Source of the DNA: a virus
Virus record (IMG/VR): IMGVR_UViG_3300044612_001589
Location: 1-40,699 of that record
Reading direction: 5' to 3' (one strand)
Length of the DNA: 40,699 bases
The notes under the pieces were generated by a model, which saw only the letters and a list, made by a program, of their open reading frames with translations, was not told the origin of the DNA and searched no databases. The position numbers and the translations under genes were made by a program. Each line of letters opens with the position of its first letter. Positions within the stretch are counted from its first letter, which is position 1. Positions 31,157 to 37,804 of the stretch are shown here, one piece after another.

Positions 31157-31725
31157 ATTTAATCGACTTGGTTTCTCAGCTTTTTGCTGCTTATGGCCGC
31201 GATGCAAACGAGGAACATTTGCGAGCGTATATTGCAGTCCTTCGGCATCAGCCAAACGAGTATATCGCCAAAGCGGTAATGGACGCGACAAGCGGCGGCT
31301 TCGAGCGATTGCCGACGACGAGCGAGATTGTCAAACTGGCTCGCGAAATCGAGACGGTCGAAGGTCAGCAAGGACAGCGAAACAGAAATCGTCATTCCGA
31401 GTTCGTGAAAGACTGCTATGAGAAAGCAGTCAAGGCAGGCTGGAATCTGGCACAGCGCGACGAGCTAATGGAAGTCTGCGATGCGGCAATTAACAAGAGA
31501 ACCGGCGAGATGAGGCTGACGTTTCAGCAACTCGAAACAAAAGTTTCTGAGCTGGTCGGCGCTGTAAATGATTATCGTCGCCGCTGCCTGACGGCTGAAG
31601 AAAGAAACGAGCCGCAGCCGAGCGAGAAGCTGGAGCGATGGGCTTGGGCAATCGACGAGCCTGAGGGAAAAGACTGGGACCCGAAAAAGGAATCGTTGTG
31701 GGAGCATATCAAGCGAGTATTGTGA
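31150..31725 (+). CDS. Putative replisome organiser/helicase loader-like protein
   Basis: The start is GTG 31150 with AGGAGGAAA just upstream. The 191-residue product has an N-terminal helical domain, LFAAYGRDANEEHLRAYIAVLRHQPNEYIAKAVMDATSGGFERLPTTSEIVKLAREIE, which matches the small domain found in many phage replication proteins that recruit helicase. Charged helices follow, with C-terminal Trp residues. No ATPase motif is seen, so it lacks the AAA+ part of DnaC-type loaders. Function is inferred from this domain and the upstream initiator. Confidence 0.5.
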   Translation: MVNLIDLVSQLFAAYGRDANEEHLRAYIAVLRHQPNEYIAKAVMDATSGGFERLPTTSEIVKLAREIETVEGQQGQRNRNRHSEFVKDCYEKAVKAGWNLAQRDELMEVCDAAINKRTGEMRLTFQQLETKVSELVGAVNDYRRRCLTAEERNEPQPSEKLERWAWAIDEPEGKDWDPKKESLWEHIKRVL

Positions 31726-31739
31726 GGGAGCGAATAGCA

Positions 31740-31991
31740 ATGCGAGTTAGTGTAAGGGTCGAGCATTATCTTCCGACTGGTTATGCCTGCGTTTCAATCG
31801 TGCAAGACAACGACATGATGAAGCGAGTCGAGATGTATCTCGACAGACCAGAGAAAGAGTGCGAGCGAATGATTAGAAAAGTTATTCGGCAGATGAAAAA
31901 GTTCGAGGTCGGGCTGCATATGACTTGCTGGACGATTCATAAGCTCGACCAGTTCGTCGCTGAGCAGAAGAAATGGGACAACAAGCAATGA
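31740..31991 (+). CDS. Small hypothetical protein
   Basis: ATG 31740 follows GAGGGAG with suitable spacing. The 83-residue basic product has strands (MRVSVRVEHY, YACVSIVQDN) followed by a helix with clustered Lys and Arg. It ends in an ATGA overlap with the next gene. No family recognised; it is part of the replication/recombination operon. Confidence 0.5.
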   Translation: MRVSVRVEHYLPTGYACVSIVQDNDMMKRVEMYLDRPEKECERMIRKVIRQMKKFEVGLHMTCWTIHKLDQFVAEQKKWDNKQ

Positions 31992-32380
31992 CTAAAAAAA
32001 TTAGCTTCGTGGAGTTCACTCGTCTATTCGCTGGATGCGGCGATGTGTATTTCAAACTTGTTGATTTGCCAGACCCAACATATCGCGGCGAAATAATCAA
32101 AAGTGATAAGGTTGTATTGCGTTTGGATTATAGGCTTTTATTCAATTACGAATACATGCCGGCTCGCCTGTTCTGCTTTAGAGCCGAAACTCAGGGGATA
32201 GTTGAATATTCCTGTGACGTTCGAGTCGCCTCGCTCGAAAAAGTATGGCGAGAGACTAGGCTGACACTGGTCGACATTGATACGGCAATTGAGATTGAGC
32301 CGACAGAAAAAAATGCGTTATTGTTTTTAGAGCAGTTGGCAGCAATAGAGGAGGCAAAAATTGCATCGCAGAAAGTTTAA
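31988..32380 (+). CDS. Hypothetical protein
   Basis: The 130-residue protein starts within ATGA of the previous stop. It reads as alternating strands (DVYFKLVDLPD, EIIKSDKVVLRLDYRLLF, GIVEYSCDVRV) and a C-terminal acidic helix (TEKNALLFLEQLAAIEEAKIA). Base composition is AT-richer than the neighbours. No domain is recognised. It overlaps the nuclease gene by 20 bases. Confidence 0.5.
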   Translation: MTKKISFVEFTRLFAGCGDVYFKLVDLPDPTYRGEIIKSDKVVLRLDYRLLFNYEYMPARLFCFRAETQGIVEYSCDVRVASLEKVWRETRLTLVDIDTAIEIEPTEKNALLFLEQLAAIEEAKIASQKV

Positions 32381-32723
32381 TTTCAAGCGGCGGGAAAAAG
32401 GCAGCAAGACAGAATACGAAGAAGCATGGGAGACGATGCTGAGGCTGCGGGATGACGTTGACCAGTATTTTTTCGAGCGAGTAAAGCTGCGGCTGGCCGA
32501 TAACACTTACTACACGCCGGACTTCATGGTCTTTCTAGTTAGAGGCGAAATCGAGTTTCACGAAGTCAAAGGCTCTTGGAAAGCACCGGGGCAAGACGAC
32601 AGCAAAGTGAAAATAAAAGTTGCCGCAGAGTCGAATAGCTGGGCGACGTTTCGCAGCATCGAGCTGAAAAAAATTGCAAAGAAGAATGGCGGCGGGTGGC
32701 AGGTAACGGAAAAAATTTTTTGA
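32361..32723 (+). CDS. DUF1064-type PD-(D/E)XK nuclease
   Basis: The start is TTG 32361, with GAGGAGG upstream. The 120-residue protein shows the DUF1064 pattern: SKTEYEEAWETML (an early Glu), LRLADNTYYTPDFMV (Asp), EFHEVKGSW (Glu and Lys of the ExK motif), and DSKVKIKVAAE. This is a PD-(D/E)XK fold used in phage Holliday-junction or branched-DNA nucleases. It probably helps resolve recombination or packaging intermediates. Its stop is followed by a tRNA-like element. Confidence 0.7.
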   Translation: MHRRKFNFKRREKGSKTEYEEAWETMLRLRDDVDQYFFERVKLRLADNTYYTPDFMVFLVRGEIEFHEVKGSWKAPGQDDSKVKIKVAAESNSWATFRSIELKKIAKKNGGGWQVTEKIF

Positions 32724-32732
32724 TATGCAACT

Positions 32733-32847
32733 GGTTCGGCGGCGTGTGGGAAACGCTTTGGCGGCTGCGACATTGGCCGAGGGTACTGTGTAAGGGTGCT
32801 TCGCAGCGCGGACCTTCCAGAAGTCAGTTCGAATCTGACCCGAACCA
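32733..32847 (+). other. tRNA-like element (degenerate or interrupted tRNA)
   Basis: The 3' part is tRNA-like: T-stem GTCAG (32823-32827), T-loop TTCGAAT, T-stem CTGAC (32835-32839), then CCGAACC plus a discriminator A (32840-32847). GGTTCGG at 32733-32739 is fully complementary to CCGAACC, but the span is 114 bases, and I cannot fold regular D and anticodon arms between. CCA is not encoded. It could be a decayed tRNA, an interrupted one, or a tRNA 3' end captured from a host att site, although no integrase gene was seen. Confidence 0.4.
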
Positions 32848-32861
32848 CTTGGGTGTTGATT

Positions 32862-32907
32862 AAATGTGCGGAGCGTTTTTCAAATGTGCGGAGTGAAATG
32901 TGCGGAG
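32862..32907 (+). repeat. Three copies of AAATGTGCGGAG
   Basis: The 12-base word occurs at 32862-32873, 32882-32893 and 32896-32907. The last copy provides the GGAG ribosome site of the gene at 32916. The spacing is irregular (20 and 14 bases start to start). It could be a ribosome-loading or regulator-binding array, or a local duplication. Confidence 0.7.
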
Positions 32908-32915
32908 GTGAGCGA

Positions 32916-33044
32916 ATGAGCGAGCATCAGGCGGAAGTGATTATCCAATTGCTGGAGATTCTGAGTCACAGCTTGGCGGGGGTAAGGCAAGAGTTGGTCG
33001 AAATCAAGCAACAGCTAAAGGACGAAGGAGAGGTGAGCGAATGA
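32916..33044 (+). CDS. Very small hypothetical protein
   Basis: ATG 32916 follows GGAGGTG (32904-32910) with 5-base spacing; the longer frame from 32796 runs into the tRNA-like element and is rejected. The 42-residue product is a single amphipathic, Leu/Glu/Gln-rich helix, likely a coiled coil. It overlaps the next gene by four bases (ATGA). Confidence 0.55.
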   Translation: MSEHQAEVIIQLLEILSHSLAGVRQELVEIKQQLKDEGEVSE

Positions 33045-33379
33045 GCGAGATACAAGCTGGCGAGGGTTACAGGTTAATCGACAAGGCAAAGGACAACAAG
33101 AAACCCGGCGACGAGTATTGGTCCTGTTTTGGTGAGTGGGCTTTAGCGTCGAATGACGGCATGTTTCACTCCGAACACGTTTACCGTCGGCGCATCCCGG
33201 CCAAACCGGAAGCGATGGAGATGGACGGTCATCGAGTCAGCCTTGACAACGGGTTTATGCGAATTGGGAGTTTGTTTTCGCACTACTATTTTACGGCTCG
33301 GCCGGCGGCGATTCGCCAACTAGCTGACTGGCTGACACGTTACGCCGACTGGCGAGAGGCACAAGGAGAGGCCAAATGA
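33041..33379 (+). CDS. Hypothetical early phage protein
   Basis: The 112-residue product starts in ATGA with the preceding stop. It contains GEGYRLIDKAKDNKKPGDEYW and RRRIPAK, common in small accessory phage proteins that precede each other in overlapping strings. An ending with ADWLTRYADWREAQGE is helical. No catalytic motif. The three genes 32916-33651 form a tightly overlapping group that begins at the AAATGTGCGGAG repeats and may have entered as a unit. Confidence 0.55.
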   Translation: MSEIQAGEGYRLIDKAKDNKKPGDEYWSCFGEWALASNDGMFHSEHVYRRRIPAKPEAMEMDGHRVSLDNGFMRIGSLFSHYYFTARPAAIRQLADWLTRYADWREAQGEAK

Positions 33380-33651
33380 GCGATGACAAAATGCGAGCCG
33401 AGTTTGAAGCGTGGGCCGACAAGCAGTGCATGTCGCTTGCCTGCATTAGCTGGAAAGACGGAAGCGTCAGCGAGTATGCCTACATGCCAACTTTTGATGC
33501 GTGGAAGGTTTGGCAAGCTGCCTACGCTGCTGGGCGGCTGTCGGTGCAGAAAGAGAAAGAAGATTGGTCGAAGGCGGTAAACAAGGCATTTATTGACTCC
33601 ACAAGGAAATCAGTTGATGACTGGCGAGAGGCACGTGACGCAGGGAAGTAG
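33376..33651 (+). CDS. Hypothetical early phage protein
   Basis: The 91-residue protein starts in ATGA with the previous stop. It carries the motif FDAWKVWQAAYAAGRLSVQ, which recurs in small hypothetical proteins of many tailed phages. The rest is charged and helical. It ends the overlapping trio; about 150 bases of AT-rich non-coding DNA follow, with a CGTCGGGGAAAA duplication near 33747-33771. Confidence 0.55.
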   Translation: MSDDKMRAEFEAWADKQCMSLACISWKDGSVSEYAYMPTFDAWKVWQAAYAAGRLSVQKEKEDWSKAVNKAFIDSTRKSVDDWREARDAGK

Positions 33652-33805
33652 GCAATCTTTCACCGACAGACGGCTTTTCGCAGCACAGTGAAGCACGATT
33701 CAGTAACGAAAACAACCCCAAATTAGCAACAAGACTTATTTCCCAGCGTCGGGGAAAACGTCGGGGGAAAGTTTGAGCGGCTCAGGAAAAAAGAGAGGTA
33801 CAAGA

Positions 33806-34375
33806 ATGACTGAGCAGCAAATCCGCGAACTATACGAGGAGCGACTGGCAATTATGCTCGAAGGTAATAGCAAAGATTTAGACTGGTTCGATACGGCTGA
33901 CCTGACGAAGCGAATAGCTCGCGCGGCGTACTTTGACACGAAGCGGCAAATCGGCGATGAGAAAATGCCTGCTGACCTCTGGCCGGACAGGCAGGCAATT
34001 GCCGAGCCAGTTCAGGCGATGCGGCGCAAGGTCGAGCATATCGACTTTGGCTTCCTGAAAGGAATCATCAAAAGCAATCCTCGCGGACTGCCGAGCAACG
34101 TCGATGGAGTCTACGAGCGATTCGGCCATTTTCTGTTTCTGGAGTTTAAGCGACCGGGCGAGCAAATATCGCAAGGTCAGTCAATTCTACTTCGCGCTCT
34201 GGCCGCGATGCCTCAATCTCAGGTTTGGATTATTACCGGCAACTTCGAGCCGGGTGAAATCTATTTTGAGTCGTGCGAACTGCTAATGCCAAACGGACTG
34301 AGGCAGGAAATCGCAAGCAGCCTTGAGGTAATGAAAATCAGAATAAATACTTGGCACGACGAGAAGAGTCGCTAG
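33806..34375 (+). CDS. Putative PD-(D/E)XK nuclease
   Basis: ATG 33806 has AGAGAGG upstream and is preferred to an in-frame start at 33773. The 189-residue protein has a nuclease-like core: NPRGLPSNVDGVYERFGHFLFLEFKRPGEQISQGQ, where Asp, Glu and Lys of D...ExK are present, followed by a LLRALAAMPQSQVWIITG strand. This resembles VRR-NUC/Holliday junction resolvase-like enzymes. The C-terminus is helical. A terminator lies just downstream. Confidence 0.55.
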   Translation: MTEQQIRELYEERLAIMLEGNSKDLDWFDTADLTKRIARAAYFDTKRQIGDEKMPADLWPDRQAIAEPVQAMRRKVEHIDFGFLKGIIKSNPRGLPSNVDGVYERFGHFLFLEFKRPGEQISQGQSILLRALAAMPQSQVWIITGNFEPGEIYFESCELLMPNGLRQEIASSLEVMKIRINTWHDEKSR

Positions 34376-34399
34376 AATCGATTTCGCGTTTGTGTGATA

Positions 34400-34423
34400 G
34401 AGCCACGGATGGCTCGCTTTTCT
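34400..34423 (+). terminator. Intrinsic terminator
   Basis: GAGCCA (34400-34405) pairs with TGGCTC (34410-34415) around a four-base CGGA loop, followed by GCTTTTCT. It likely ends the replication/nuclease transcript. Confidence 0.65.
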
Positions 34424-34449
34424 AAGTATTCCAAACAGGCGGAAACAGA

Positions 34450-34740
34450 ATGAACGTGCTGCAAATCATTGCAATTATCAAGCTGCTGATTGAAAGCAAA
34501 GAAGAAATTCTTGACCTCATCAAGCTGATTCAATCTCTCTTCGCTGCTCAAAACTTGATTGGAGCCGATGCGGACGCTACCGTAATTGGTGACTCCGCGA
34601 GCTATCCGGTTCTTGCAGCAGCCGTAAACGGAGCTGGCATGAACTGGGCCGAGTTCGTCAAGCTGCTGATTGATAACCTCGATGAAATTAAAGAGCTGGT
34701 CTCTTCAATTCTTGAGGTTCTCGAACTGTTCAAAAAGTGA
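34450..34740 (+). CDS. Small hypothetical helical protein
   Basis: The 96-residue protein has two long amphipathic helices (MNVLQIIAIIKLLIESKEEILDLI near the N-terminus and WAEFVKLLIDNLDEIKELVSSILEVLELF at the C-terminus) around a Gly/Ala loop. The two helices are similar, as if duplicated. There is no clear transmembrane segment. Terminators on both sides suggest a single-gene transcript or partial read-through. A membrane-peripheral or virion role is possible. Confidence 0.5.
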   Translation: MNVLQIIAIIKLLIESKEEILDLIKLIQSLFAAQNLIGADADATVIGDSASYPVLAAAVNGAGMNWAEFVKLLIDNLDEIKELVSSILEVLELFKK

Positions 34741-34779
34741 GAGACTAGGCTTCACTCCTCGCCAGTCGTCACTATCAAG

Positions 34780-34813
34780 CAGCCTGCGGAGCCAAACCGC
34801 AGGCTGTTTTTTT
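34780..34813 (+). terminator. Intrinsic terminator
   Basis: CAGCCTGCGG (34780-34789) pairs exactly with CCGCAGGCTG (34797-34806), a ten-pair stem with a seven-base loop and seven following T. This is the strongest terminator in the window. Confidence 0.9.
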
Positions 34814-34824
34814 ATTGGGACAGA

Positions 34825-35529
34825 ATGAAAAAGATTCTCGCTTTCCTGATTGCCGGACTACTCTGCTCGCAGTCTCTGGCACAAATCAAAACATCAACGA
34901 CCGAGAAGAAAGCCTTGCTCGGCGTGACGAGCCCTGTGATTCAAGGGAACCGCATCCTAGTCGGGGCTGATTCAAACGTCGCGGTCTCGCCTGTCGTTAT
35001 CCTGACCGTTGAGACAGCTTTTAAGTTCAAGCGGCTCAAGGCTTACAGAAACGGCCTGCGAATCGAGCCTGAGGTTCTGAGCGAAACCGATTATCTCTTT
35101 GCAGGAGCAGGAAAATATCGCTGCGAGATTACGGCGTTCGACCCAGAAAAAGGCATCGACGATTCAGAGGTAACGTTTGAAATCGGCGGCATCCCTCAGC
35201 CGCCAAAGCCAGAACCAGACCCGCAGCCAGAACCAGACCCAAAGCCCCCAGCAGGACCGTTTGATTCTCTCGCCGCAAGAGTCGCAGCCATTGCGGCAAC
35301 CATGCAGCAGCAAGAAAAAACAAAGTATTCGTCGGCGCTGCAAACGGTCGTCGCCAAAATGCAAGCCAAAGAATTTAGGACGCTCGACCAAGTGACTCGC
35401 TATCTTCAATCGCAGATGCTCGTAAACCTTTCGCTAAACGCGCTGCTGGAAGATGACGCTAAGGCTCGCTCGCTCTCGTTTAACGAGGCTCTGGCGTGGT
35501 ACGGCGAAGTGCTAAAAGGAGTCCGATAG
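34825..35529 (+). CDS. Secreted protein with beta domain and Pro-rich linker
   Basis: The 234-residue product has a signal peptide (KKILAFLIAGLLCSQSLA, cleavage after about 19). Residues 25-125 form a beta domain (PVVILTVETAFKFKRLKAYRNG, YRCEITAFDPEKG) reminiscent of PKD/Ig-like folds. Residues 128-150 are a Pro/Glu/Asp repeat linker (PEPDPQPEPDPKPP). The C-terminal 85 residues are helical. It is exported to the periplasm or cell surface, which for a phage suggests superinfection control, host-surface change or lysis. It is directly followed by the peptidase gene. Confidence 0.6.
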   Translation: MKKILAFLIAGLLCSQSLAQIKTSTTEKKALLGVTSPVIQGNRILVGADSNVAVSPVVILTVETAFKFKRLKAYRNGLRIEPEVLSETDYLFAGAGKYRCEITAFDPEKGIDDSEVTFEIGGIPQPPKPEPDPQPEPDPKPPAGPFDSLAARVAAIAATMQQQEKTKYSSALQTVVAKMQAKEFRTLDQVTRYLQSQMLVNLSLNALLEDDAKARSLSFNEALAWYGEVLKGVR

Positions 35530-36555
35530 ATGAGCGTAGCATCGTCAATGCCGATGGGCTGGGGCATGCCGTGGCAGTCATTCACCGACAGGCTGGACGA
35601 CGAAGCAAGAGCCCGCGAGCAGATACAGAAATTGGCTCCCGCCGCACTGATAAGACACGCAGCAAAAGAGGTGATTGATACCGCAGTGCTGGCAAAGACT
35701 CGCGAGCTGATGGCTAAAGACGGAATGGAAGATGGCTTTTCGTTTCTGCATTTGCACGAAGCAATCTTCAATAAACTGCCTGACTGGAAGCCGCAGCTTA
35801 TCGGCTCCTGCGTTGCGAGCGGCGACAAAGAAACGACCTCAGCTAGGATGCTGGCTGAAGTGTTTTTGTTTCAACAGGCCGAATCGCTGCCGGGCGGCTT
35901 TACCTCGACGACTGACAATGCCTCGTTCTTTGCTCCGTTCAGTTACAGGGCAGGCCGCAAACTGGCTGGCATCAACGGCTCTGGCGATGGCTCGCTCTGC
36001 TTGCCTCATATTCGCGGCAAGATGCAATACGGCCATTTGCCCTGCGATGCAGCCGGTCTCACTTCTGACGACTTCCCTGAGCCTCAGAATCAATCGACAT
36101 ATCGGCATTGGGGAGCGACGGATAATCTGCTGAATACATTTGCATCGGCTGCTGGCAAGTATCGACTGCTTGAATCGGAAAAAGTCAAAACGCCTGATGA
36201 AATGTGGACTCTGACTGTCGAGCATTTCAAGCCTGCAAACATCTGCTCGATGTGGGCGTTTAAGCGCGGGCCGCAGCATCCGAGCTGGAAGACCCGCGAC
36301 GGCAAGCCGGTTCATATCTGGGTGCGAGATACTCGGCAGGAGTGGGCGCACAATATGAGCCGCATAGGATACATCATGCTCGGCGGTCAGCGATACGGAA
36401 TCGTCAAGAATACTTGGGGGCCATTTCACGATGGCCGAAGCTGGTTCGTCATCGACGAACAGACAGACGAGGCATGGCTGAGGCAGGCTGAGTGCCAGAC
36501 GGTCGGCGACATTGACATGAAAGACAACTCGTCCGTGTGGCCGAGTTTCAAATAG
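35530..36555 (+). CDS. Papain-like cysteine peptidase
   Basis: The ATG abuts the previous stop. The 341-residue product has the C1-type catalytic set: Gln89 and Cys94 in QLIGSC, His274 in EWAHNMSRIGY, and Asn294 in IVKNTWG, matching the papain KNSWG box. Trp/His-rich inserts are unusual. No signal peptide is seen (MSVASSMPMGWGMPW start), so it would act in the cytoplasm, in virions, or after lysis. Proteolytic release or host-protein cleavage are possible. It lies in the putative exit cassette. Confidence 0.65.
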   Translation: MSVASSMPMGWGMPWQSFTDRLDDEARAREQIQKLAPAALIRHAAKEVIDTAVLAKTRELMAKDGMEDGFSFLHLHEAIFNKLPDWKPQLIGSCVASGDKETTSARMLAEVFLFQQAESLPGGFTSTTDNASFFAPFSYRAGRKLAGINGSGDGSLCLPHIRGKMQYGHLPCDAAGLTSDDFPEPQNQSTYRHWGATDNLLNTFASAAGKYRLLESEKVKTPDEMWTLTVEHFKPANICSMWAFKRGPQHPSWKTRDGKPVHIWVRDTRQEWAHNMSRIGYIMLGGQRYGIVKNTWGPFHDGRSWFVIDEQTDEAWLRQAECQTVGDIDMKDNSSVWPSFK

Positions 36556-36571
36556 GTTTGGAGATTTTCTG

Positions 36572-37009
36572 ATGAAACTTTTTGCGTCGATTCTGCTTGT
36601 GATTTTATTCTGCGGCGTTGCCGATGCTCAGTCGATGACCAGCGTTTGTGCAAATGGCAATTGCGTGACCGTGGACTCGAGCAATCAGACCGGAGCTTAC
36701 GAGTACGCTGTCAGGATGAACGGCAACCGATTCTTCAGGCATGACCCGGCGTTCCGTGGGCCTGAGGTAATCTTCAAGAGCAGCGGTCAGGCGACCCCAG
36801 AAGAAGCTAACCGCTGGTGGATGAACAGCCCGCCGCATCGCCGCTTGGTCTCTGCTGGATTGATTCAGGATGTTCAGTGCGTTGGCTCGGTTTGCGTTGG
36901 CAGGGGGACCGGAACCGTCAGCACAACGACAATCAAGCAAACGACTCAACCGATTCGCAACCTAGCGCCGCTCAAAAGCATTCGCGTACGTTTCAAACGT
37001 TGCCGGTAG
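36572..37009 (+). CDS. Secreted CAP/SCP-like protein
   Basis: The 145-residue product has a signal peptide (MKLFASILLVILFCGVADA). After a short Cys-containing region it shows AVRMNGNRFFRHDPAFRGPEVIFKSSG and ATPEEANRWWMNSPPHRRLVSAG, a CAP-superfamily pattern (H..F.H...G.E....; WM.SP.HR). Four Cys after the signal could form disulfides. CAP proteins act extracellularly; a phage copy may bind or cleave the envelope. The next gene follows after a terminator. Confidence 0.6.
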   Translation: MKLFASILLVILFCGVADAQSMTSVCANGNCVTVDSSNQTGAYEYAVRMNGNRFFRHDPAFRGPEVIFKSSGQATPEEANRWWMNSPPHRRLVSAGLIQDVQCVGSVCVGRGTGTVSTTTIKQTTQPIRNLAPLKSIRVRFKRCR

Positions 37010-37033
37010 TTTCAGGTCGTAATCGGACTCGCT

Positions 37034-37063
37034 CGCCCTGCGAAATATCAGGGCGGGCTTTTT
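37034..37063 (+). terminator. Probable intrinsic terminator
   Basis: CGCCCTG (37034-37040) pairs with CAGGGCG (37049-37055) around an AT-rich eight-base loop, followed by GGCTTTTTG. It lies between the CAP gene and the membrane protein, whose ribosome site begins at 37071. Confidence 0.65.
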
Positions 37064-37083
37064 GCATTTCAGGAGAAGCAAAA

Positions 37084-37458
37084 GTGGTCGAGCAGAAAGA
37101 AATCTTGCCGGTACTCGTCGAAAAGGAACCGTGGTGGATGAACGTTGTGAAGCAGCTCGGCTTGCCGACATTTCTGCTGCTGATTATGAGCTGGGGCGTT
37201 TATCAGTCTGCAATCTGGTTTGGCACAACGATTTTAATTCCGCTGACCGAACGGCAGATGACGTTTATCAATCAAGTGGATGAGAGCGTGCAGCGGATTA
37301 CAACGATTGTTGAAGACCATCAAAAAAATAACGGTCTGATTGCCCGCGAGCTTGAGTCAATCAATGCCGGAATAAAGGTGATGAACATCGAGACAAAATC
37401 AAACGGCGAGCGGCTGGAGAATATCGAAAAAGTTTTGAACAAAGGGAATGAACAATGA
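37084..37458 (+). CDS. Membrane-anchored coiled-coil protein, candidate holin/spanin-like
   Basis: The start is GTG 37084 with AGGAG 8 bases upstream (37071-37075). The 124-residue product has one or two membrane segments (LGLPTFLLLIMSWGVYQSAIWFGTTILIPL, about 28-58), then a coiled coil (EDHQKNNGLIARELESINAGIKVM...NGERLENIEKVL). The layout, membrane helix then periplasmic or cytosolic coiled coil, fits holin-like or spanin-like lysis proteins, but no family motif proves it. It overlaps the next gene by four bases. Confidence 0.5.
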   Translation: MVEQKEILPVLVEKEPWWMNVVKQLGLPTFLLLIMSWGVYQSAIWFGTTILIPLTERQMTFINQVDESVQRITTIVEDHQKNNGLIARELESINAGIKVMNIETKSNGERLENIEKVLNKGNEQ

Positions 37459-37802
37459 CAGTAGACAGATTTCAGCCTGAGGTTATTACAGGGACGATTG
37501 CCTCATCCGGCACGACAAGCGATGCAATCAATCTCTCTGGCTTGCAGGTCGTCGCGATTGATATGCCAGCCGCAGTGACCGGCACGACAATGACTTTTAC
37601 GGCCAGCACTTCATTCGGCGGAACATACGATACGGTAACTGAGGTCGGAGGCGCATCGACCTACAGCATTACGCTGGCAGCTTCAAAATGGACTGCTGTT
37701 GATGTTCGAGTCTTTGCAGGCATCCCGTTTCTCAAACTCGTCAGCGGCTCGACTGAAGCAGCGACAAGAACATTCTCTGTAATCTGCCGACCAGTGAGCT
37801 AA
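37455..37802 (+). CDS. Small virion structural protein
   Basis: The 115-residue product starts in ATGA with the preceding stop. It is Thr/Ser/Ala-rich with beta strands (ITGTIASSGTTSDAINLSG, TTMTFTASTSFGGTYD, RVFAGIPFLKLVSGSTEAATRTFS). The pattern is a small domain seen in many phage decoration or appendage proteins. It leads into the large fibre gene with a two-base gap, so a fibre connector role is plausible. Confidence 0.55.
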   Translation: MTVDRFQPEVITGTIASSGTTSDAINLSGLQVVAIDMPAAVTGTTMTFTASTSFGGTYDTVTEVGGASTYSITLAASKWTAVDVRVFAGIPFLKLVSGSTEAATRTFSVICRPVS

Positions 37803-37804
37803 CG

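Noticed and set aside
32796-32915. N-terminal extension of the small gene at 32916
   Set aside because: It would translate the tRNA-like element and the AAATGTGCGGAG repeats; the start at 32916 has GGAGGTG at good distance.
33747-33771. CGTCGGGGAAAA direct duplication
   Set aside because: Only two short imperfect copies next to each other; too little to call an element.
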